DNA of 64,000 nucleotides from Xanthobacter aminoxidans (lineage in GTDB: Bacteria > Pseudomonadota > Alphaproteobacteria > Rhizobiales > Xanthobacteraceae): assembly GCF_023571765.1 (NCBI RefSeq), contig NZ_JAMJXC010000003.1:372001-436000 (forward strand), given 5' to 3'. Below the pieces are notes generated by a model. The model was not told the origin of the DNA, did no database searches, and saw only the letters and a program-made list of their open reading frames with translations. Positions 1-7,191 of the stretch are shown one piece after another. Position numbers and translations under genes: made by a program. Within the stretch, counting starts at the first letter, position 1, and every line of letters starts with the position of its first letter.

Positions 1-62
1 CATGGCTGCGGGCCTATTTCCACGGCACGCGGGCACGGGCTGTTCAGAGCGCGCGCCGTTAG
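1..62 (+). CDS. C-terminal tail of an Mla-type ABC transporter ATP-binding protein (partial)
   Basis: Only the last 19 codons lie in the window; the frame runs from the left edge to a TAG at 60-62. The visible residues include WLRAYFHG, a tail I associate with MlaF-type ATPases of alphaproteobacteria. The position 92 bp upstream of an MlaD gene supports this, since mlaF-mlaD order is standard. Too little is visible to check any ATPase motif, so the call rests mainly on context. Confidence 0.55.
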   Translation, partial: WLRAYFHGTRARAVQSARR

Positions 63-154
63 GCGCGATCGAGGCAATTGCGCGCCTTTGGGTGCGCCAG
101 GACAAGGAGCGGGCCGGTAAAGCGGGGCAGGCTGCAACGGAACCGGGATGAGGC

Positions 155-1078
155 ATGGAAACACGGGCCAACTACACCATCATCGGAGCCTTCACGCTCG
201 CCGTCATCGCGGCCGCGTTTGGCTTCGTGTACTGGTTCGCCGGACCGCACGATTCCACGGCCCGCAAGGTCTATGAGATCGTCTTCGACGGCTCGGTCGC
301 CGGCCTGCGCCAGGGCAACTCGGTGCTGTTCAACGGCATTCCGGTCGGCCAGGTGACGAGCCTCGGCCTCGTGCCGGGGCAGCCGGGGCAGGTTCTGGTC
401 CAGATCGGCATCGACAACAAGGTGCCGGTGCTCTCCGACGCCCGCGCGGGCCTGGAATCCCAGGGGCTCACCGGCATCATCGCGGTGTCGATCCGCGGCG
501 GAAAACCGGGCGCTCCCCCGCTGCCGCCGGGCCCGAACGGTTATCCCCGCATCGCATCCGATGGCGGGGCCGGCATGTCGGGCCTGATCAATACCGCGCA
601 GGGAGCCGCGAAGAAGATCGAGGTTCTTCTCGACGCGATCAATCCTGACGAGATCAAGAACATCATCCACAACATCGACACCTTCGCCCAGGCGGTCGCC
701 TCCAAGTCGGACGATGTGACGAGCGTGATCGAGCAGTCGAACGCGCTGGTGAAGCAGCTTAACGGTGTGGCGGAGCGAGTGGACAAGGTGGTTTCCAGTC
801 TCCAGGCTGCCACTGAGGACAAGAACGGCCTGCTCAACCAGGCCACCGAGGCTGCCACGTCCGTGCGCAAGCTGGCGGACAATCTCGATCAGCGGACGGC
901 GCTCCTCACCACCGAGATCAGCCGCTTCACCGGGCCCGGCCTGAAGCAGTTCGAGGCGCTGGCCACCGACGGACGCCGCACCCTTGGCGAGATCGACCGC
1001 GTGCTCAAGGGCATCGAGCGCAACCCTCAGCAATTCATCCTGGGCGGCGGCAACTCCATTCCGAAATACGGGCGATGA
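155..1078 (+). CDS. mlaD: MlaD family MCE-domain protein, periplasmic lipid-binding subunit of an Mla-type ABC transporter
   Basis: Substrate-binding component of an inner-membrane ABC system that moves phospholipids between outer and inner membranes. It has an N-terminal membrane anchor at about residues 9-29, an MCE domain at about 38-117 containing the LFNGIPVGQV segment typical of the fold, and a long helical C-terminal region to residue 307. Family members without extra MCE copies usually have this size and form a hexameric ring. It sits between the ATPase tail and a lipoprotein gene, so the three probably form one operon. The ATG at 155 is the first in frame that leaves the anchor at the N-terminus. 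Confidence 0.88.
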   Translation: METRANYTIIGAFTLAVIAAAFGFVYWFAGPHDSTARKVYEIVFDGSVAGLRQGNSVLFNGIPVGQVTSLGLVPGQPGQVLVQIGIDNKVPVLSDARAGLESQGLTGIIAVSIRGGKPGAPPLPPGPNGYPRIASDGGAGMSGLINTAQGAAKKIEVLLDAINPDEIKNIIHNIDTFAQAVASKSDDVTSVIEQSNALVKQLNGVAERVDKVVSSLQAATEDKNGLLNQATEAATSVRKLADNLDQRTALLTTEISRFTGPGLKQFEALATDGRRTLGEIDRVLKGIERNPQQFILGGGNSIPKYGR

Positions 1079-1085
1079 GCCGATC

Positions 1086-1724
1086 ATGAGCGACGTTCCC
1101 GTCTCCCGTACCGCTGTGCTGACCCGGGCCGCTTCTCTGGGGCGTCGCCTGCCTGCCGCGTCCCTGTTCGTCGGTGCCGCGCTCTCTCTCGCCGCCTGTG
1201 GTTCGACCCCGACTCCCACCTACAACCTCTCGGCGCCCGGCGGCTTCACGGCCGGCGGCAGCGGCAACGGGCAGCTCGTGGTGGTGGCGCCGACGGCGCT
1301 TGCCGTGCTCAACACCGACAAGATCATGGTGGAGCCCGGAGCGGGGCAGGTCGCCTATCTCGCCGATGCCCAGTGGAGCGACAATCTCCCTGCGCTGCTG
1401 CACGCCCGCACCATCCAGGCGTTCGAGAATGCCAGCAAGCTGCGCCGCGTCGCCCGTCCCGGCGACGGCGTGAATGCCGACTACACGCTGGTGACGGACA
1501 TCCGCACCTTCGCGCTGCGCATTACCGATCAGGGGCCGGTGGCCGTGGTGGAGATTTCGGCCAAGCTCATCGGAACGCAGAGCGGGCGCATCTTGGCGGC
1601 GCAGGTGTTCCGCGCCGCCGTGCCGGCCGCTTCGTCCGCCGGTCCCGCCGCCACCGCCGCCCTTGATCAGGCGCAGGAGCAGGTGCTGGTGCAGATGGTG
1701 CGCTGGGCTTCGACCAAGTTCTGA
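1086..1724 (+). CDS. ABC-type transport auxiliary lipoprotein (PqiC/ABC_trans_aux-like)
   Basis: Predicted 212-residue outer-membrane or periplasmic lipoprotein that partners MCE transporters. The start ATG at 1086 is 7 bp after the mlaD stop and gives a signal peptide ending in a lipobox LAAC with the acylated cysteine at about residue 38. The rest matches the auxiliary lipoprotein family: a conserved segment around NTDKIMV and YLADAQWSDNLPALL, then an RISAKL-type strand region. The in-frame upstream extension inside mlaD was rejected because it would bury the signal peptide. Confidence 0.85.
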   Translation: MSDVPVSRTAVLTRAASLGRRLPAASLFVGAALSLAACGSTPTPTYNLSAPGGFTAGGSGNGQLVVVAPTALAVLNTDKIMVEPGAGQVAYLADAQWSDNLPALLHARTIQAFENASKLRRVARPGDGVNADYTLVTDIRTFALRITDQGPVAVVEISAKLIGTQSGRILAAQVFRAAVPAASSAGPAATAALDQAQEQVLVQMVRWASTKF

Positions 1725-1749
1725 ACGGAAGGCGTGTCTGAACCGAAGG

Positions 1750-1776
1750 CGTCTGAACCGGCCGCTGGTTCAGACG
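1750..1776. terminator. GC hairpin between convergent genes
   Basis: Perfect 10-bp inverted repeat CGTCTGAACC / GGTTCAGACG with a 7-nt loop, lying between the lipoprotein gene and the convergent YcjX gene and covering the YcjX stop codon. It is preceded by short tandem copies of TCTGAACsGAAGGCG starting at about 1722. There is no T-run, so termination by this hairpin alone is uncertain. Confidence 0.4.
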
Positions 1777-3236
1777 AGCCGGTCGGCCAGCAGGAACTGA
1801 AGCGCCCGATCGAGCCGGATGTGCGGGATGGGGGCGTCGCCGATGCCCGCAGGCGGGCGGAAGCGCAGGAAGCGGAAATCCACGTCGTCCTGCCCGTCGC
1901 CTGCCATGGATGAGGCGAGGCCCCGGAAACCTGCACCGGACGGATCGAACAGGGCATCCGGGTCCGCCGGCAGCTCGCCCGGAAACACCGCCACCTCCTC
2001 CTCGCCATCGAACACGTGGCCGCCGGCGTCCTGACCCGCCTCGGGCGTGCCGACGATGGCATCCAGCTCGTGACCACCGCGCCGCACACGGGCCTCGCGG
2101 GTGGCGCGGATGGCGGCGAGCGCCACCACATCGAGAGTAGCGCCACGGTCCTGCGCCCGCTCGCGCGCACGCTCCACGAGGCGGCCCAGAACCGCTTCCA
2201 GCCGGTCATGGCTCGCCCGATGCAGGTGGTCCGCCTTGGTGGCGGCGAACAGCACCTTTTCGATGCGGGGGCGGAAAAGGGTGCTCACCAGACTGTTCCG
2301 CCCGGTGCGGAAGGCGGCGAGGATGCCGTCCAGCGCCCGCTCCAGGTCGGCGAGGGCGGCGGGCCCGGCATTCAGCGCCGAGAGCGTATCCACCAGCACG
2401 ATCTGCCGGTCGAGCCGGGCGAAGTGATTGCGGAAGAACGGCCGCACCACGGCGTGCTTGTAGGCCTCGAAACGCCGCTCCATCATCCCGCCCAGCGTAT
2501 CGGCGCGAGAGGGCGCGTCCTCCACCTCCAGCGGGGCGAAGGTGAGGGCCGGCGATCCCTCGAGGTCGCCGGGCATGAGGAAACGGCCGGGCGGCAGCAG
2601 GCTCATGGCCAGCCGCTCGCTGCGACAGGCGGCGAGATATGTGGTGAACCGCGCCGCCACCTCCCGCGCCCGCGCCTCGTCGGCTGGCCCGCTTGCGGGG
2701 GCGTCGGCCACCGCTGCGAGGAAGGGCGCGGCCACCTCCGCCCGGGCCTGCGCCCGCGCGAGGGCGAGGCTCTGCCGGGCAAAGTCGGCGTAGGACATGT
2801 TCAACAGCGGCAGATCCAGCAGCCACTCGCCGGGATAGTCCACGATGTCGAGGGTCAGCGTCTTAAGGCTGCCGCGCCGGGTGGCATAGCGGATGGCGAG
2901 GCGAAGCTCGCTGACGCGGGTGGTGGAGGACGGCCAGCGCCGCTCCGCCCCCAGCATCTCCAGATGGCCCTCATAGGCAAAGCGCGGCACCGCGTCGTCC
3001 GGCTGGGGCTGAAGCTCCGCCCGGGCGATGCGGCCGGACTGGTACGGCTCGAAGACGGGCATCCGCGCGCCCTTGGTGAGGGCGTGGATGAGGGCCGTGG
3101 TGAAGATGGTCTTTCCCGCCCGGGACAGGCCGGTCACGCCGAGGCGCAGGGTGGGATGGGCGATGCCCTCCACCCGATCCGCCAGGGCCTGAAGCGCGAT
3201 GCGCGCATCGTCCACGGCGTCCGTGAAGAACGCCAT
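1770..3236 (-). CDS. YcjX family (DUF463) P-loop protein
   Basis: Predicted 488-residue cytoplasmic NTP-binding protein of the YcjX/DUF463 family. A Walker A motif GLSRAGKT is at residues 36-43 and a switch-like segment DIVDYPGEWLLDLPL near residue 130, both characteristic. In many proteobacteria the gene is stress-linked, but its biochemical role is unsettled. The ATG at 3236 was chosen because it begins just ahead of the conserved N-terminus (MAFFTDAV) and lies 2 bp after the stop of the upstream SixA-like gene, so the two are probably cotranscribed; longer in-frame starts would overlap that gene heavily. Confidence 0.85.
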   Translation of the reverse strand: MAFFTDAVDDARIALQALADRVEGIAHPTLRLGVTGLSRAGKTIFTTALIHALTKGARMPVFEPYQSGRIARAELQPQPDDAVPRFAYEGHLEMLGAERRWPSSTTRVSELRLAIRYATRRGSLKTLTLDIVDYPGEWLLDLPLLNMSYADFARQSLALARAQARAEVAAPFLAAVADAPASGPADEARAREVAARFTTYLAACRSERLAMSLLPPGRFLMPGDLEGSPALTFAPLEVEDAPSRADTLGGMMERRFEAYKHAVVRPFFRNHFARLDRQIVLVDTLSALNAGPAALADLERALDGILAAFRTGRNSLVSTLFRPRIEKVLFAATKADHLHRASHDRLEAVLGRLVERARERAQDRGATLDVVALAAIRATREARVRRGGHELDAIVGTPEAGQDAGGHVFDGEEEVAVFPGELPADPDALFDPSGAGFRGLASSMAGDGQDDVDFRFLRFRPPAGIGDAPIPHIRLDRALQFLLADRLV

Positions 3237-3238
3237 CG

Positions 3239-3760
3239 TCAGTCGTTTCCGCCGAGATCGCGGGGGGTGACGAAACGGTCGAGGCGGCCGATGCCGGGCG
3301 CGGTCGCGCTCCACTCGTCCACGGGAAGGTCGATGACGGCGAGGCCGCCGGTCGGGAATTTCTCTGCCATGCTGGCAAGATGGGGCGCCGGACCCGAAGC
3401 CACAAGCAGCTCGGCCAGGTCTTCGAGGCCGGGATTGTGGCCCACCAGCATCACGCTGTGGGCGTCCTTGGGCTGTTCGCGCAGCACAGTCATGAGGCGG
3501 GCGGCGGACGCGTCGTAGACGCGGGGCTCGCTCGCCACCACTTTCGGCGGCGGCAGGCGGGCGGCCACAAGATCCCACGTCTCGCGCGTCCGACGGGCGG
3601 GCGACACCAGGATGCGATCGGCCAGCAGGTGTTCCTGCGCGATATAGGCACCGATGCGGGGCGCCGCGTTCCGGCCACGGGCTGCAAGGGGCCGTTCCGG
3701 GTCGGCGATGCCGTCCGGCCAGTCCGACTTCGCGTGGCGCAGCAAAATGAGACGGCGCAT
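3239..3760 (-). CDS. SixA-type histidine phosphatase
   Basis: 173-residue member of the histidine phosphatase (phosphoglycerate mutase-like) superfamily. The catalytic motif RHAK is at residues 8-11 with His9 as the expected phospho-acceptor, and the second histidine is in VGHNPGLED near residue 108. SixA proteins remove phosphate from histidine residues such as those in phosphotransfer proteins; the partner here is not known. The start ATG at 3760 places the RHG motif at the N-terminus as in all family members. It is the first gene of a likely two-gene operon with the YcjX gene. Confidence 0.85.
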   Translation of the reverse strand: MRRLILLRHAKSDWPDGIADPERPLAARGRNAAPRIGAYIAQEHLLADRILVSPARRTRETWDLVAARLPPPKVVASEPRVYDASAARLMTVLREQPKDAHSVMLVGHNPGLEDLAELLVASGPAPHLASMAEKFPTGGLAVIDLPVDEWSATAPGIGRLDRFVTPRDLGGND

Positions 3761-3950
3761 GGTTACTAACCGATCAACGAATTGCGGCTCCTTATGACGC
3801 ACGCGGGCTGTGCAGCGCAATGACCGCTGCCGCGCCGCAGCGTCACGCCCCCCCGGCGCAATAGCCGGCCAAACGCCATTAGAGCGCCGCAAATAAACGC
3901 TTTCTCAAGCTGGCGGCGTCAGCATTGCCCATCTCTTATTGGACCAATTC

Positions 3951-5471
3951 ATGAGCCAGACGTCTGCGCCCAGGCCCCCCGCGCACGATGCGATGGTGCC
4001 CGAGCGCTCCGCCGCGGGCCCCAAGCGGATCATCGACTGCGACGTCTGCGTGGTCGGCGGCGATGTCGCCGGCCTCGTTCTGGCGGCGAATCTCGCCCGG
4101 CGCGGGCGCGACGTGGTGTTGCTGGCCATGGCCGGCCCTTCGGCGGCCGTGCCCTCCTGGCCGCTCGACAGCGTCGTGGCGCCCGGCTTTCCGCTCTCGA
4201 CCCTCGAGCTTTCCAGCCGGGTCGGCCGCGACGATGCTCAGGAACTGCTCATTCTCTCCGCCCAGGCGGCGGAGGCGGGGCTGGCCCTCGCCGAGCGTCT
4301 CGGCGTCGAAATCGGCCCGCGCGGGCGGCTCACCGTGGCGCGCGCCCATGCGGCGGAAGACCTTTATCGCGAGCACGAGCTGCGCCAGGAACTGGCGCCC
4401 GATACCACCGTCTTCGTCGGCGCGGACGATCTGGCGGCGCTGCTCGGCACGGAAACCTTTGCCGCCGGCCTTGGTGTCGTGCCGGCCGAACGCGTGCGCA
4501 CCGCTTCCCTCGTCGCGGCGCTGGAAGACACGGCCCGGGCGGCCGGCGTGCGTTTCGTCAATGTGGAGGGCGCGCTTTCGGTCGATCTGAAGGGCGTCCG
4601 CAAGTATCTCGATATGGCGAACCAGCGGGTCCGCGCCTTTCAGGTCGCCGTGTGCGGACCGGCGGCGTTTGCCCGCCTCGGCTCGGGCGTCGCCCGGTTG
4701 CCACGGGCGCCGTGGGTTTCGGGCGGCTTCCGGCTGCCGGGCAGCAACGTGCCTTATGCCGGCGTCGTCGAGGAGTTTGGCCTCACCGGGCTCGCATATC
4801 ATCTGGACGGCGACCGGCTGGCGCTCGCCGCCCAGTCGGCCCTGCCGGTGATGACGCGCGTCGGTGCGGCGCGCGTGCTCCGCCGACACGCGGCCGAGGT
4901 CTATCCGGTCGGCAGCGGGCTGGTGGAAGGTGCGCGGGCGCGAAGCCTGCCCGATCCTGGCGGGATGCCGATGCTGTATGAGGGCGAGCGCGGCGTCTGG
5001 TACGCGCTTGCGCCCGGTGCCGGGTCGCTGGGGCTCGATTTCCTCGCTGCGCGCATGATCGTGGGCGCGATCGCCGAGCGGGATGACAGGATCGCCTTGC
5101 TCCAGCCCTTCGCCACGGGTGGCCTTTCGGGATGGACCGGACGGGTGGCGCGTTTTGCGGCCTTCTGGCACGTGCGCCTCGCCGCGCGCCTGCATATGGA
5201 GAAGGGCGCGCCAGCCCTCGCGCCGGCGCAGGAGCCGGACCTTCCCGCCCCCCTTCCGGCACCGTCGACGGCCGGTGCGCTGGCCCGGCGGAGCGTCGCT
5301 TCGGCGGCGTCGGCCTCCCGCCATGCGGCGCGGGCCGCGCTCCATGCCGCCTCGGGCTGGGCATCTGGCCTTGCCACCCGCGCTGCGTCCGAAAACGGCC
5401 GCCGGCGCAGGCGGCTGCCGGTGGAGCCGCACGGCGAGCTGGAAGACGAGGCGCCGCCTCAGCGGCGGTAG
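3951..5471 (+). CDS. FAD-dependent oxidoreductase-like protein with a degenerate dinucleotide-binding motif
   Basis: 506 residues with a Rossmann-like beginning (CDVCVVGGDVAGLVLAANLA, about 32-48), repeated GV/GL strands, and near residue 350 an ALAPGAGSLGLDF segment in the place of the C-terminal FAD-contact region of D-amino-acid-oxidase-fold enzymes. The canonical GxGxxG is changed: the middle glycine is Asp38 (GGDVAG). The last 90 residues are an Ala/Arg-rich, probably disordered tail. TTG at 3939 is possible, but ATG at 3951 has the better spacing to a GGA. The substrate is unknown, and the protein may bind FAD weakly or not at all. Confidence 0.6.
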   Translation: MSQTSAPRPPAHDAMVPERSAAGPKRIIDCDVCVVGGDVAGLVLAANLARRGRDVVLLAMAGPSAAVPSWPLDSVVAPGFPLSTLELSSRVGRDDAQELLILSAQAAEAGLALAERLGVEIGPRGRLTVARAHAAEDLYREHELRQELAPDTTVFVGADDLAALLGTETFAAGLGVVPAERVRTASLVAALEDTARAAGVRFVNVEGALSVDLKGVRKYLDMANQRVRAFQVAVCGPAAFARLGSGVARLPRAPWVSGGFRLPGSNVPYAGVVEEFGLTGLAYHLDGDRLALAAQSALPVMTRVGAARVLRRHAAEVYPVGSGLVEGARARSLPDPGGMPMLYEGERGVWYALAPGAGSLGLDFLAARMIVGAIAERDDRIALLQPFATGGLSGWTGRVARFAAFWHVRLAARLHMEKGAPALAPAQEPDLPAPLPAPSTAGALARRSVASAASASRHAARAALHAASGWASGLATRAASENGRRRRRLPVEPHGELEDEAPPQRR

Positions 5472-5983
5472 AAGCTCTGCGGTCGCGTGCCTTCCCTGAA
5501 ATAGCCGAAGAAGGCTGCGACGCCCGCCGCCTGCGCGAGGAGCCCTGGCATCAGCGCCGCGAACGCGCCGAGATCGGCGCCGTCCGGAGCAATGGCGTCG
5601 CGAATGGCGAACTGGCTGTAGCCTGTCGTCGCCAGCCAGAGCACCAGCACCCACGGCAGCACGAGAAGCGCGATGCGCGCGCGGGCCACGGTGAGCACCA
5701 CCATGGCCACTGCCCAGCAGAACAAGACCACCTGCGGCATCAGCCCCAGCCGCAGCACCTGCTGCGCCACGCCCGCACCCGCGAAGGAATCGAACAAGGC
5801 GGAGCGCGCGCCGGTGAGGCCCAGTGCAGAGATCAGCGTGAACAGCCCGGCCAGCGGCAATGCGGCGATGCCGCAGGCGCACCAGAACAGGAAGGCCAGT
5901 GCCCCGCCGAGGCGCGGCGCGCCTTCGGGCTTGCCGGGGGTGGGGCTGCGGAGGGGGACTTGGGGCGTGGAGGGTGCGGTCAT
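5459..5983 (-). CDS. Small membrane protein with four predicted helices (possibly DUF2569-like)
   Basis: 174 residues with four hydrophobic segments (about 28-50, 75-95, 98-118 and 140-160) after a proline-rich cytoplasmic N-terminus, ending in GYFREGTRPQSFYRR. That size, topology and tail resemble DUF2569-type membrane proteins, but I cannot confirm the family. Its 3' end overlaps the convergent oxidoreductase gene by 13 bp. ATG at 5983 gives the only full-length frame. Function unknown. Confidence 0.55.
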   Translation of the reverse strand: MTAPSTPQVPLRSPTPGKPEGAPRLGGALAFLFWCACGIAALPLAGLFTLISALGLTGARSALFDSFAGAGVAQQVLRLGLMPQVVLFCWAVAMVVLTVARARIALLVLPWVLVLWLATTGYSQFAIRDAIAPDGADLGAFAALMPGLLAQAAGVAAFFGYFREGTRPQSFYRR

Positions 5984-6067
5984 GGGGATCCTCGGATCCC
6001 CGGGCTTATAGCCGATCCCGCGCGCCGTGCATCCGGCTAACGCCGGCCCGACGTCGGACGAACGGCG

Positions 6068-7060
6068 TCAGCGTCCGAAATGATCGTGCCAGCTCTTCTG
6101 GCAGTCCGGGAAGGGCAGGCGGCGCGCCTCATAGACCGCGCGTGACACCGCGCGCGCCAGCACGATGGAGGCGAGGGCGCCGAGCCGGGCGAGGTCCGGC
6201 AGCGGCGCCGCCAGATGCTTGCGGCCGGTCGCCATGGCGAACACCACGTCGCCGTCGAGCGGCGTGTGGACGGGAAAGAGCGAGAGTGCGAGGCCGTTCT
6301 GCGCCATGATGGCAAGCCGGCGCGCCTGCACCGTGGTCAAGATTGCATCGGTCGCAACGACGGCGATGGTGGTGGCGAAACGCGAGACGCCGCCCTTGAG
6401 CCGGGGATCGCTCGCCTCATCCGGAACATGCGTCGGCGCGCCGAGCCCGCCGAACTCGCCGCCCCGCTCATAGTGGCCAGCCCGGAAATGCGGGCCGTCG
6501 CCGAACAGCGGGCTTCCGGCGGCGTTGACCGCGACGATGGCGCCGACCACATGGCCGGTCGCGGTCATGGCCGAGGCCGAACCGAGCCCGCCCTTCACGG
6601 TCGCCGTGGTACAGCCCGTGCCGGCCCCCACCGAGCCGAGGTGGAAATCCACGTCTGCCGCGTCCAGCGCATCGCGGCCGAGCTGCAGATAGGGCGGATG
6701 GCCCTCCCAGCCCTTGTCCCCGCCATTGAGCAGGTCGAACAGGATGGCGCCGGGCACGATGGGCACGCGCGCGGTGCCCACCGCAAAGCCCCGCCCCCGC
6801 GCCGCGAGCCCCGCCATGACGCCGGAGGCCGCATCAAGTCCGAAGGCCGAGCCGCCGGAAAGGGTGATGGCATCGACGCGCTCCACCGTCGCTGCCGGGT
6901 CGAGCAGATCAGTCTCCCGCGTGCCCGGCCCCCCGCCGCGCACGTCCACCGCCGCCACCGCCGGTTCCTCCGCGAGGATGACGGTGGCGCCCGTGCCGAT
7001 GTGCGGTTCGGTGGCGTTACCGACCAGCAGGCCGGGCACGTCGGTGATGAGGTTGCGCAT
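6068..7060 (-). CDS. P1 family peptidase (self-processing N-terminal nucleophile aminopeptidase/amidase)
   Basis: 330 residues, matching DmpA/BapA/NylC-type peptidases. Conserved stretches are GNATEPHIGTGATVI near the N-terminus, LSGGSAFGLDAASGVM near residue 80, and RFATTIAVVATDA near residue 245. The last resembles the site where NylC-type enzymes autocleave so that a threonine becomes the catalytic nucleophile. The family hydrolyses N-terminal peptide or amide bonds, including beta-amino peptides and oligoamides. ATG at 7060 starts at MRNLITDVPG, the usual family N-terminus; an in-frame ATG 13 codons upstream is less likely. Confidence 0.85.
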   Translation of the reverse strand: MRNLITDVPGLLVGNATEPHIGTGATVILAEEPAVAAVDVRGGGPGTRETDLLDPAATVERVDAITLSGGSAFGLDAASGVMAGLAARGRGFAVGTARVPIVPGAILFDLLNGGDKGWEGHPPYLQLGRDALDAADVDFHLGSVGAGTGCTTATVKGGLGSASAMTATGHVVGAIVAVNAAGSPLFGDGPHFRAGHYERGGEFGGLGAPTHVPDEASDPRLKGGVSRFATTIAVVATDAILTTVQARRLAIMAQNGLALSLFPVHTPLDGDVVFAMATGRKHLAAPLPDLARLGALASIVLARAVSRAVYEARRLPFPDCQKSWHDHFGR

Positions 7061-7103
7061 CTCGCTCTTCCCTGCCGGCATCCCCGGCCCTGCAAGCAAG
7101 CCC

Positions 7104-7147
7104 CGAAAATGGAAAGACCGCGCCGGGGGCTTTGGCCCGGCGCGGTC
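7104..7147 (-). terminator. Rho-independent terminator downstream of the GPR-like gene
   Basis: Perfect 12-bp stem GACCGCGCCGGG / CCCGGCGCGGTC with an 8-nt loop at 7116-7147. On the minus strand it is followed by TTTCCATTTT (7106-7115). It lies 44 bp after the stop of the large minus-strand gene at 7192, the expected place. Confidence 0.75.
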
Positions 7148-7191
7148 CTTGTTGCGTCCAGCCTCGTCGACGAGACCCGATCCGTCCTGCC

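Noticed and set aside
3936-5882. 648-codon minus-strand frame across the FAD-type gene and the small membrane gene
   Set aside because: Overlaps two better-supported genes in other frames and shows no domain.
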